This document shows positions 44,180 through 55,870 of a stretch of 64,000 bases of DNA, piece after piece. The notes below the pieces were generated by a model. The model worked only from the letters and a program-made list of their open reading frames with translations. It did not search any database and was not told the origin of the DNA. The DNA is from Whitmania pigra (Eukaryota; Annelida; Clitellata; Hirudinida; Haemopidae). Numbering within the stretch: position 1 is the stretch's first letter; each line of letters opens with the position of its first letter. The position numbers and the translations under genes are program-made. The stretch is taken from positions 144,001 through 208,000 of the forward strand of contig JAJTWR010000454.1 in the NCBI GenBank assembly GCA_021613335.1. Direction: 5' to 3'.

Positions 44180-46100
44180 CTACAAGAGCTGGAATCGCAG
44201 ATAATTCTTGAGGAAAGTAGGAATGGGTAGCATGTCGATGTTCTCGCTGCTCACACACCGGAGCACAGTTCTTCTGCAGTCGTGTTGTAAGGATGGAACT
44301 GTTTAAAACGAGATAAATTTCAAACTTCCTCTTACAAACCATTAACTTGAATAATTGTAAATGCACTTCAAAGTAAATAGCAAATTCTATGTATATAGGT
44401 ATATATATGTGTAGATATGGCTAAGTTAATAGATATGCTAAATTTTAACATTCCAGCTTCCTAAGGCCTAAGACACGACACTCGAATACTTGTTAAATTC
44501 GTAACCTTTTCATCAATCCAAATGTGCACTTAGAAATATATAATCAAACTTGACATCATTTAACAAATGGAAAATGAGGTTCAGCATTCAACAGTAAAAT
44601 GGTATGTTTAATCTGTGCAAGAATAAGCCCTAATACAATTAAATTTGTGAGCATGACATCCATTTCAGATTGATAAATAAAGCAAAAGAAATGTTTGCCA
44701 TTGGCATTCCATACATAGCAATTAAGGATTTGAAGTCAAAATCACAGCAGTCCATAAAATGCCACATTGTTTTGTCACATCAAATAGAAATTTGAAATTC
44801 AGTGACCACCAACTTAACAGCTGTTATCAGAGATGGCAATGTGCTTTTTATAGAAACTATAATAATGAGGCAACTGTATTTCAAAGCAGTTTATTAAAGA
44901 TTTTTAGTTTTGCTTTCTCTCTTGCCCTAAAGTTTGACCCAAAGGAATCATCTTTGACATTATTATCAATAACAATAATAAAACAGATTATATATTTAAA
45001 TATTCTTCACTGCAACAATTCCATAAATGTTCACAAACTACCAACCGCACACCACTTGTATTATTCGAACTTGCTTTGTGGTGCCGTAGACATCGACGAC
45101 GGCTCTCAACGGGGCATCCTTATAAGGAATGTCCCTGGCCCACGGTCCTATGTCTTCCCCATTAACGATGAAATGCAGGTCGGCAACATCCCCTCGAACA
45201 GTATACATGATGCCAATCCTACTTCCTACATCTGTTGGAAGAATATTGGGATCTGTAGAAAAATCACAGATACTGACGCTGACTGAGTCACTGCCTTGGC
45301 TCGAACACTTCTGCTTTTGTGAGGGTCGCAGCATGAATCGACTGACGACACCCTGTCGAAAGCCAAACATTAGTATCAGTTATTAGTTATCATATTAGTA
45401 GAAGTATCATTATATTTCTATTTATTTAATGTCAACCATCAAATTTCTAAAGCAAGCACTTGAACAAAAAGACAAAATGCTAAAAGTAACTTCACATGAT
45501 ATTTAGGCAAAGAAGAAAAATTGTTGTATTTGTAAAATTGGCTTCAAGTCATTCATTAACAGATCTGACTCACCTGATATGTATGAATGTAATCCCCATC
45601 ACCTAATATGGGAGCGTGATAAGATACTGCTTCAGCAAGTTCAGAGGATCCGAGTCTTTCATGCCTGGAGCTATAACCATCGCCAGCACCAGCAGTGAAG
45701 TTACTCGAATCAGAAGTACGGCTGTGCATGGTTGTGGCCGCAAATATCCAGCTCTTCTTATGGCGAATATTGGCCAAATCAGGAAGGGCATAGAAGGGCA
45801 ACTCAAAGTTGTCATTTGGATCGAGCTGTGTGAGGCCAAGTCGAAGATGACCACTCCAACCTCTTTCATTTTTTTCGATTTCAATGAGAAACAGCTCCAT
45901 TGGATGTAATGGCTGTTGTGGTTTTTTTTTTAGAAAATATGAAAGATTGAAACATTTGTCACAAAGGTACATTTTCGAAAAATGCCAACCTTTTCGCTAA
46001 AGGTTATACCATGAGCAAAACTGCTGTGTCTCTGAGCTGTAGTGTGAAAAACTTTCAGTACTATGTTATCGCCATGATGGGAGTGAAATCTTTGGGACAT
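44180..46100 (-). CDS. NEURL2: Neuralized-like protein 2 (NHR domain plus SOCS box)
   Basis: A substrate adaptor of a Cullin-type ubiquitin ligase; the mammalian protein acts in muscle on beta-catenin. Exons: 46100-45990, 45912-45574, 45352-45046, 44298-44180; phases close to 291 aa (human 285). The NHR domain starts at once ([23 protein letters not shown]), then [42 protein letters not shown], a variable linker, [20 protein letters not shown], and [16 protein letters not shown]. The last exon supplies the SOCS box ([31 protein letters not shown]), which binds Elongin B/C. The exon 3 donor is GTTGGT. An upstream in-frame Met lies 5 codons earlier. Divergent from PPP1R37. Confidence 0.93.
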
Positions 46101-46735
46101 GATAGATGTTAACACTTTTAATCCGTCCGCTACCCTTGCGGTAGGTTCGTAGACTTGCGAAAAAATATCAGCAGAACCTGACCAATCTCATACTCAACTG
46201 GGGGAAAAGCAAACTGTTGTGATTGACAACAAAAAGCGAAACGCGCCCGATTGGTAAACTTCCGGGTAGTGCATCATTAAGTTTATTTTAATTACTTATT
46301 TTTCATTGTAGATTTTTTATGTAAGTGATTTAATCTATAAACTTATTTTTATTAAAGGGAATTTGTCATAATACCATTACTAATTTGCATAATAACAATG
46401 TTATAAGCTACTACGTAGCAGATGAATATTAATAAAGTTTATTCAACATATTTTATAAATATGAACATCAAAATAACATCACATAGAAAGGATAAACAAA
46501 ATTTTCTTTTAAAAAAAATACAAATTATGTTATTTTAGAATGAAATATCAGCTTTTAATGATGTTCTTGCCTATTTTTAGAAATCGTCGATGCGATTATC
46601 AACGCAGGGCTTTGGCGAGATTGATGTTTTAGAATGGATTTATACTGTGGTATGCCCAAGCGCCTTTAAGATTTTATAAGAAACATGATGTTAGGCTCAT
46701 TTATTTAGCTTAACGAGCGCTTTAAGCATCTTCAA
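46101..46735. promoter_or_regulatory. Divergent promoter region NEURL2 / PPP1R37
   Basis: 635 bases between opposed start codons; AT-rich, with no motif I can name. Confidence 0.4.
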
Positions 46736-49700
46736 ATGGATATGATACATATTTTTCATGGTTCACTGACAATAGAGGACAAAGCATCATCAGGTACGGG
46801 GAATGTGCGATTTTCATCCAGTGACACGGACATTTCTCTCTCGTCTTCATCAATCATATCCTCCTCTTCGTCCATGTCACTCTTCAGCTTTGACGGAGTC
46901 GAATCGACCGCATTGTCAACTTCTAACGTCGTTTTGCCCATCAATAATGCAGTATCTCATAGTGGTAGTAGAGAAGATTTCCGACCTGCAGTCGGTACTG
47001 TTGGGAAGGAAAATGACGACAGCCACTCCCTTTTACCAGATTGCCCTGTAATCCTTGACTGTCTTAACACCGAAAAAATTTATGCCACCAAAAATCAAAT
47101 TACAAATGAAGAAGGTAATGCATCAAATATCAACTCTGTAAATCTAGAGCTGACTCAAAATGCCTCGATATCCTACGATGACGACGAACCTGGCAAAGGG
47201 CAAAGCATTACAACCGATCACACCGGCGAAGTTGACCAATCAAATCTTGATGATTCAACTTTCCAAATGAACTTAAAAAATTTGACACAGTGTGAGAGTT
47301 TCTGCAAAGAGCTAGAAAAGAAAAAACTGGACAACACGGGATATGTGATCTGTGATCTTGATCCTGACGACGGACTCACCGATCTAACCAAAATATCAAA
47401 TGCCAACTTACTTGATTCCATGGCCACCACGGTTGCAGACTCTAATTTGGCTCAAGAAATAATGAAGCCAGAAAATGCAACAGAGTGTCAAAGTGTCTTT
47501 TCATTGGCTGAAAGCCTAACTAACTATGAAGAGAGTTTGGTCAATGCTGCCAATGAAAAGATGGATGTTGAAACAAGCAGTCAGGAGACGTGCTTGTCAC
47601 AAATATCTATTGAGAATAGTACAATATCATCTCATCCCAACAAAAGAGGCCATCGTGTCAAATTTCCAAGCGACGACAAGCTCATTACTGGTTATGTCTT
47701 TCCTGCTGTGCCATGGAAAAATCGTAAGTTTTTTTTACAGCAGAATTTTAGATGTTATTATGGGCAGTCTTGACACTTTTACTTTTATTACCTTTGAAAC
47801 AACTTTTATTAGTTAAACTTATCAATAATGTTTATTTTCTAAAATGTCACTTGTTTATGGGTGACCCTTTATTATTGTATTTGCAGCTACTTTAATACAA
47901 TTATTTTTAATATTTGTTGTATGCTCTTAAATCAGTTAGCCATTCCAAATTTTTGATAAAATGTTTAAATTGATAATTCGAGTGATTTTGCTCAACTTTG
48001 AAGTATCTAATTACATTCATTGCTTTTGATGCGTTAACCAATGTTTTTTATTTGGATGCATTTATTTTCAGCCCTAGAATGCAGCACTGGTGAATTGATC
48101 TCTACCTATTTAGAATCATGCTCCAAATATGATACTCCTCCATCTGAGATCATTTTGTCCCAGTTGAGGGTTAGGATAATTGTCATTCATTATCTGATTA
48201 TTAACTTTAAAAATTGGTAATTCATTACCTTTACTATTTCATTTACTATTTGACTACCTTTAAAAATTGATCGCTTCCACAATCGTGGTAATTATTGCCC
48301 ATCTTGTTACAGGTTCCATGATATATAAATAGCAAATTTCGTGATGTTTCATGACTAATTCTAACAGCCTCTGTTATTGCCATATTTGTTGTTGATGTTA
48401 ATTTAGCTGTAGCCATTAAGATTACAACATTGTTATTACTTTCAGTGCACTTATTATAATTATCAAGGTATTATAAATTGCACTGAGAGATTTTAAGCCA
48501 AGAAATTCAGATGGCTGCTTGTTTCTGCTCTATTGCTGAAATAGTTGTAAATAACACGTGCACTCGTCGAACCCACTTATAGGGGATGTTCGATGGCTAC
48601 GTGCTTTGCACACGTGCGTGCTTGTTGTCTTGAAGTCGAGCCATCTCATTAACGGCCCATGGCCACAGTGGTTTTTTATACAGGTGCAACAGGTTGACAA
48701 ATGGATGAAGAATGAATGAGTGTCTAACACGGATCATCTGTTTTACTAATTTTTAATTCTACAATTTGACCCGTGCATCCTTTCTCGATATAAGTCGCCT
48801 GGAAATTTACCGTTCTTGCGAAGGCCAACTCGAATCCAACCAATAAACAAATTCTCTTTTGTGGAATTTCCCAACAAGCTCTAGAAAAATATTTCTTGGA
48901 AGTTTCCAGAGTTTTTTCAACATATCTTAATTTGTTTTCTCAGAAATGATCGATGTCATACAAAATGTCTTGTAAATGTTATGTTGGTGATATTAAGTGT
49001 GTTAATTCTAAGGATTGTTATCTTTAAAAAAAATGTTAAATTCATTGACAACAAAATACTTGTATTCAATAGTTAAGAGTTTCATGCATTGTATGATGAT
49101 GAATTTGTGTGAATCCCAGGAGCTTGCAGTACCTGGCAAATCTGTTCCTAGTAAAAGTTAATGTTTATGTGAAAGTAAATGTTTACGTGTCGCAATGCAA
49201 CGGAACTGAAAGCAATTTGGCTTTGTTGTTGTTGTTGTTTTTAATCTCAGACTTTAATGCTTTTCTTGAGCTTCAAGTGTCACTCTAAGATCCTTGGGGA
49301 ATTAAACATTTTTTTAAAAATATGTAATGTAGTATTTTGGTGCAATTTCTTTTTATTGCAAATACAAATCAATGGTTTAATAAATTCCATGAAGTGATGC
49401 ACTTTTATCATATTATTTGGTGATACTTAATATAATGATATTTTTGCTATTATTATAGCTATTAGTGTTGTTGTTGTTGTTATCATTATTATTTAAAAAG
49501 CTTGAAATTATTACCAATGTCAGTAATTTGTCTTTGGTTTCAAATATCTGGGTTGAAAATTATTGTTTTGTTAAAGTATGAACTATTAACGAGAGAAGCT
49601 TTTGCATTGCTATTGTACCTGTTTTGCACTGCCTTGCCTTGGTGACTGCTCTTAATAACAGTTACTGTAATAACAACAGAAGCAAGGGTATTAAGACATC

Positions 49701-49870
49701 ATAATCTACATTATCTTGTTACATTGATATTGCTTGATGAATTGCTAATATTCTTATCGGAACTAGTTTGAAATCACTACTTCAAATTTTATTTTATTAT
49801 CTTTTTAGGTCGTCTCAGACTTCACTACCAGAAATGAGCTGTTTTCATTAAAAGGTGAGATTCTTAACAT

Positions 49871-49905
<35 letters not shown>

Positions 49906-52900
49906 ACAGTCGAACCCGGTTATGTCACCAGCCTAGGGGTTTGCCAAAAAGCCTGGAGATAACTGAAAATCAATATGGAACTTTATATTGACATGTGCTT
50001 ACAATTTTTTATGTAAATAATCTGCATTAATAAGTGAGCATGCACATGCTTGGTTTAGGCTTTTTACAGAACAGCAATTGATATTTAATATTGACAACAA
50101 CAACAAGTACTTACACTAAGTTTTTTACATGCTGGATCGTAAACAGATTTCTCGTACATTTGCTTTATCTCATAGGGCTTTCTTTTTCCATTCTGAAACG
50201 GTATTGCTGAAATACCATGCCGATGACAAAGGTCAATCTGTTTCTTTTTTTAGCTGCAGTATGATTTCATTCTTTCTATTGACTGATTGTCCAGTTTTCT
50301 CTAAACACCTCAAGACATTTTTGGAACAAAAATATAGAACAGAAAAAAAAACAGAATAGCTACGGCATGTCGCCCCTCGTACAAAATCACTAAGGGTGAA
50401 TTGGGTTCGGCAACATAAATGAATTGACGTAACATGAGAAAATGCTACTGACTGCGTGGGAAGTTGGCGGTTTTACTTAAAAAAACGAGGACTTAATGGG
50501 GTTAAGTTGGCAGTTAACCGAGTTTGAGATAAGTGGCTTCAACTGTATTATAAATTTAGGAATACTAATTATGAATGCTAAAATCTTATATTTGGGCTTC
50601 ACTTTGTATTATCATGTCTTTAAATTAATTATAATTCTTTTCTGGTCACCATCAATGGTAACAGGAAGGTGATAGAAATACTATATATTTGGATTGTGCT
50701 GTAGGATTTGACATGATAAATATCTACCATAAAAGAATAAAACATCATCACCAGGAGTTACCATAGACTGGAAAGTATGCGAGACTTTGGAGACCATATT
50801 CAAGAGGGTGCGATTCCACACCATAAGTCTTGAATCGACTGGACTCACGGAGCAGGTGGTTTTACGTTCATTCATTTCTCCAACCTTTAGTGAATGAATG
50901 CAAGATAAGCAAGATAGCTTACTAGCTATAAAATAGAGTATTGCATTAGATGTAAATCTAATTATTAAAAAAAACCCTGCAATCTGGTTCCACCTTGTCA
51001 TACCTATGAGGAGTGATTCAGGTGAGCCAAGCAAAATGCCAATTCACCTGTGTGAGGTTCTCCAGGTGCAAAACATTTTTTGGAAACGTCGCCATTGTTT
51101 CACTTAGTATTCTAATTTTATGCGTTCTATAAACTAAAGTTGTTTCGCGACTGAATCGGTAATGAGGTTTTGTTGTTGATGCTTACTAATAAATATTTAA
51201 AATTCTATTTTATATTGGATTGTTAATTGGCCATCAAAGTATTTAAATTCTTGATATTGATGTTGATCCAGGTCTCAAAATCAACATTTGTTTTTACTAC
51301 TTTTAAATGTCTAATCTAAATTATTAAGAAAAGCTTTATTTTACATTCAAACAACCGTGCATCAATCTTCCGAGCCTGTGATCCATACATAGCGATGCGA
51401 TCCATACATAGCGATGCGATCCATACATAGCGAATGAATGATTTGCACATTTCAACTTATCATTGGTTCTTGTGTTGAGTTATTTTCAAATTACTAATTT
51501 AATTATTTACGGCTACAATCATTGCTTATCCAGTGAAATGATTGGTTCTTTGATGATGACGTTACGAGTTATTTATAATTAAATTATTTCTTACGAGACC
51601 AAGTCGTTTAACGGCATATTATCTTCTTCATTGTCGGCATCCAGACTACGATGGTGATGTTTGACCTCTTGAACTATTATGAACCCTGCAGCAGGCTTAT
51701 TCTCTCATCAAATAATCAGATGGGCATCAGGGGTTGGCAAGCATGTGGGTCCTATCTCAGACAGGTCAGTTGCTGGTGTTGCAAATGATGCACTAGTTTT
51801 CCTACTTTTGTTTATTATATTTTAATTTTCTTACTTTATGATTAAAGTCACCAATAAAGCCTTAAGATCCATCAAAGTGTTAATTTGCTTCAAAACCATA
51901 ACTGATTGCAGTCATGTGTTGACTCCTTGCTCTTACTAACAACCCACCTGATTGAGTTTCTTAGGACTTGAACATTGTACCTTTGAGACCAAACATTCTA
52001 ATTCTTTCTATTTTAGAATAAACTAGCTCAATTGCTCTCAGTTTGAGTGCCCTTTGTGCATCCAGTTCTTTGGCTAAAGTAAATTCACAGATAATAGATA
52101 TTGAAATGTTATCATAAGGATTAGGACTATGGAACATTTTGCCAAAGTTGTTTTTAAATTTTGTTATGGCAACTTATCCTTAAACTTTCAGTCTCAAACT
52201 CTGAGCAGTTTTGAAGCAAGACAGTCCACCATCCCCGAGTACTCTATAGCTCCAGTCTTCAGGGGTATTCAGACGTGCTCCAATTTGACTTCGGTCCACT
52301 TACAGGGTAGCATCAACTCAGGCAGGAGCCTCCAACTTTTGGGTAAATGAGGCTTACACTTTGTGGAACGAAGATGCTCACATATTGATGTGCACGTGTT
52401 GTGATGTGTATGTGTTGTGATGTGTACGTGTTGATTTTAAATGGATGTGTCAGTTGCTCTAAATTTTATGCACATTATTGTTAATCTTAGTTGTCTCATA
52501 CATTCTAATCATTCATAAAATTAAATTATTAATTAGTACATAAAATTAATGCTCGCTTGTATTATTACTAGCATTATCATTGAAACGTTGAAATTCAGGG
52601 AGAATGATATCGTTTAACGAATTAAAAAATTTATTGATAATTTTAGCCTCAGGACTTCGTGGCAGCAAATCCATCCAAGATGTCTACCTTGGAGACAACA
52701 GATTCAGTCCTTCCGATGGACTTCAACTTGCCAATCTTGTCAAGGACAATGCCAATCTCCAACTTATTGACCTCAGGAATAACAACCTTCAGGTCATCTA
52801 TTGACAATACTTTCATTATTGCTCGTGTCGACTAGATAGGTGCTTACATAAAATTCCAATTCAGTTTTCATTACATTCATCATTTTATTGTTTTTTGATT

Positions 52901-54796
52901 TTGAACCATTTATGTGATTGATGTTAAATAAATAAATAAATATTTGCATCTTCCACAAACAGGACACTGGGGCTACTTATATCTTTGAGGCTTTGGCACA
53001 ATCATCAAACTGCAATTTGAACACTCTAATTGTTTGGAATAACAAACTCACAAAGGGCTGCATGAGTATGCTATCCAAAATGCTGGTTTGTGATTGGTTA
53101 TCTTTATTTGACTTCCTATTGGCTAATACTGAGTCTAATTTGCATGGATTCTGTCAAACTTTTAGTTAAGAGAATAGAAGTTTTTATGAATGCAGGGATA
53201 ATGTGAAGTAGTAGTACTTTTTTTAATTTCTAAAGCATTTGCAAATAGTCTCAAAAATATATCATTCATTTAATGCACAGAAAATTGGATCAGAATATTA
53301 ATAATAATTATGCTAATCATTATTACAAATATTAACAGAAAACCACAAAGTCTCTTGAAACCATAAATCTCGGGCACAACAGCATCACAGATGAGGGCAT
53401 TTACAGATTGAAGGAAGGTCTTATAAAAAATAGCTCCCTTCTCAGAATCGGTTTGCAAGCCATCAAAGTCACCTGTGAAGGTATGTCGAGAAGACTCTCG
53501 GTTGTTCGTCATTTTCTTCGACGGACGACGTCTATTAAAAATCCATTCTTTTCCAGGGGTGGTTGCACTGGCAGAATCCATTGTTGAGCACAGCAGACTT
53601 GAAAAACTTGATCTCAGGGGCAACAGACTCAAGACTGCTGGCCTCATGGCTCTTTCACAGTCTCTGAAAGTCAATAAGTCAGTGACTTGTGTTGCCATGG
53701 ATGCAACTCAGGAGGATGGAGATGCTGAGAAGGTGATGAGTTAAGAAAGAAATAAAGCCATAAATTTTCAAAAATATTTGCTTAGTTACATTTTATTTGA
53801 GAATGTTAATAATATTTTTATTACCTTAAACTAGACCTCTTATGATGGCATCATTTTGTTTAAATAAGTATTTTTGTGGCACCAATTTAGGGTTTAATTT
53901 TGATAGAGCTAGCAATTTTATTGTAGTAGTGATAATAACATTCTTCTTCATGCATTTGATAGGATGGAAATGAAGACAGCCAAGAAGAAAAGAATCAGTA
54001 CATCCAAGAAATCCTGTCGTACACCGTTCGTAACTCGGACATTAAACATCAAATTCCTGTCCAAACAGATGATGTATCGGCGACAATAAATGAAGCCAAT
54101 TCCATCCAGTTAGCTAACGATCAACTTCAGTCGCAGGAAAAGGACCAGCAATACGAACTTAATTCGAAGGCCAAGGTTGTTATCGGCCAATCAGAAGCCG
54201 ACCTCGATGAATTCGAAAGTACGCCATCGGATGCAAAACTACGCTTTCAGTTGCGCTGTCAAATGTTGGAATCTCCTTCCATTTTCAACTCAGACGTACC
54301 TCTGTTTCCGTCGGTCGGGAAATTTCACGGGTTCGAGAGATCGAACTCCATCAGTTCCAACCAAGTGAAAGATGCAACGTTGTCGACGTCATCGCCCGTC
54401 CTCGCAAAGGCTTCCCCTCCTGAAGATCTCAGATCATCTGAAGCTTCTCCTTCTGCAAAATCTCAATCAGAAGTTTCTCCACCTCCTCCACCAATTCCAG
54501 TTGCTCCACCCTGCCCTCACTCCAAACCCCTTGTTTCCAAGAGAAAGTTCACTGTCAGCAAGGCCATTCTTCCATCCATTTTCACAAAGTCCGGCAGCTT
54601 TCAGCAGCCCTCGGTCCTTTACACGGCGTCTTCCGACGCGGGTCCCGACAGAAGGAGCACGGTCGACAGCCGGGACGGTCACGGGGATGCCAAAGTCAGG
54701 ATCATTGGAATCCAATCAGAGGAAAAAGAAAACGCAACTCCCTTGATTACTTCCACTAATGATGCCAATTCGTCTGTGGCTCCATCCCCTCCCTGA
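46736..54796 (+). CDS. PPP1R37: Protein phosphatase 1 regulatory subunit 37 (leucine-rich repeat PP1 inhibitor)
   Basis: Binds and inhibits protein phosphatase 1. Exons found: 46736-47723, 48072-48169, 49809-49854, 51022-51065, 51645-51764, 52192-52342, 52647-52792, 52963-53085, 53339-53480, 53557-53732, 53963-54796. The PP1-docking RVxF motif is HRVKF (codons at 47651-47665), followed by the family's PSDDKLITG. LRRs: LILSSNNQMGIRGWQACG, VYLGDNRFSPSDGLQLANLV, LIDLRNNNLQ, TLIVWNNKLTKG, TINLGHNSITDEG, LDLRGNRLKTAGLMALS. The N-terminal ~300 residues are Ser/Asp/Glu-rich and the C-terminal ~280 are Pro/Ser-rich. Not resolved: about 15-20 residues between the exon ending at 51065 and the one starting at 51645, where I found no convincing exon. 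Introns 2 and 3 are long (1.6 and 1.2 kb); intron 3 carries a MITE. Confidence 0.9.
49871..49904. repeat. (ATG)n microsatellite
   Basis: About eleven ATG triplets, ending directly at the MITE's TA target site. Confidence 0.9.
49907..50545. mobile_element. Pogo/Tigger-like MITE in PPP1R37 intron 3
   Basis: A 639-bp element flanked by TA on both sides (49905-49906 and 50546-50547), the target duplication of the Tc1/mariner/pogo superfamily. Left end CAGTCGAACCCGGTTATGTC and inverted right end CAGTTGAAGCCACTTATCTC are imperfect terminal repeats of pogo type. There is no transposase frame inside, so it is non-autonomous. A related left end occurs at 62394. Confidence 0.78.
51381..51434. repeat. 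19-bp tandem repeat, about 3 copies
   Basis: Unit ATCCATACATAGCGATGCG starts at 51381, 51400 and 51419; the copies are identical until the last breaks off after AGCGA. It lies in PPP1R37 intron 4. Confidence 0.9.
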
Positions 54797-54960
54797 GAGA
54801 TTTCTAATAATGATGATAATAGTTATTATCACTATGTGATTGTCTTAATCATTATTCATTTGCTTCTTCTTTAATTCATTCAAGATAATGGGGATGATGT
54901 TAGACTTTGCCAGGTTTGATGGTTAGATTTTATTTTTGTTGTTATCTTTATTTCGGAGTT

Positions 54961-54985
54961 TTTATTATTATTATTATTATTATTA
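54961..54985. repeat. (TTA)n microsatellite in PPP1R37 3'UTR
   Basis: About eight ATT/TTA triplets soon after the PPP1R37 stop. Confidence 0.85.
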
Positions 54986-55774
54986 CGAACGTCGGAATTT
55001 TTTAGGAGACGTCCTTTTGTTTTTAATTCTCGAAGATGGTCAGGTTCCATCTTTTTGATGTAAACATTGCTTCACTCTCTTTCATTCCTCTCATTTAATT
55101 TCTCCTCCATCCTTCCTCACACTGACAACACATGCATTATTTTTGCCATCCAGGTTTACCAATTTATCAACAACTAAATAAATTGTGATTTTGCATCCTT
55201 GCAAATAAATGTTAATTAACCCTGCAATTGGTGTTTTGCAGACACTTTTGTTCATTCATCATTTTCTTTTCAGTTTGGCTTTTTATTAATTGACTTTTAG
55301 GAATTTCACGCTTCCACCTCCTCGTCATATTTATTTATTCAATTTATTTATACTTCCAAGATCTTGATGTTTAACATTCATCACCTTTGATTTTTACAGT
55401 TGTTTCAGCCACAAAATTATTGCAGAATAATTATCCATTTAATTAACTGTTGCCAGATTATGAACCCCAGGAGGGTTAACATTTTGACTCTTGAGAACAT
55501 TTTGCAGAAAAACCTGGAGCTCTTTTTAAAAATAATTTTCTGCTCGATGACTTGCAATTGGCAAAGTGAGAATACAAACAGAATCTTTTGTCGAGTCCCG
55601 GTTGCCCTGACTCTCATTCCATCTTTGGGGATTTCCATTCTCAAAAAATGGAGTTAATGGATGCAATTGATTATTAATTGACTAATTAGTAAATAATCCA
55701 AGCTTACATCTCCTCTACTTTCGATTGGGGTTCTTTTTGAGGAGGAAGGGCATTTTTCAATTTTCGATTCTGTC

Positions 55775-55870
55775 AGGATAACTGTACGATAACTGTAGGA
55801 TAACTGCCAGTATAACTGTAGGATAACTGCCAGTATAACTGTCAAGATAACTGCCAGTTATCCTAACTGT
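55775..55870. repeat. GATAACTG-based minisatellite
   Basis: Irregular tandem copies of GGATAACTGCCAGTATAACT and shorter GATAACTGTA units over about 95 bases, ending in an inverted copy (CAGTTATCC). Confidence 0.8.

Noticed and set aside
50129..50359. A 76-codon frame inside the MITE as a transposase remnant
   Set aside because: No DDE/DDD or helix-turn-helix signature and no similarity to pogo transposases.
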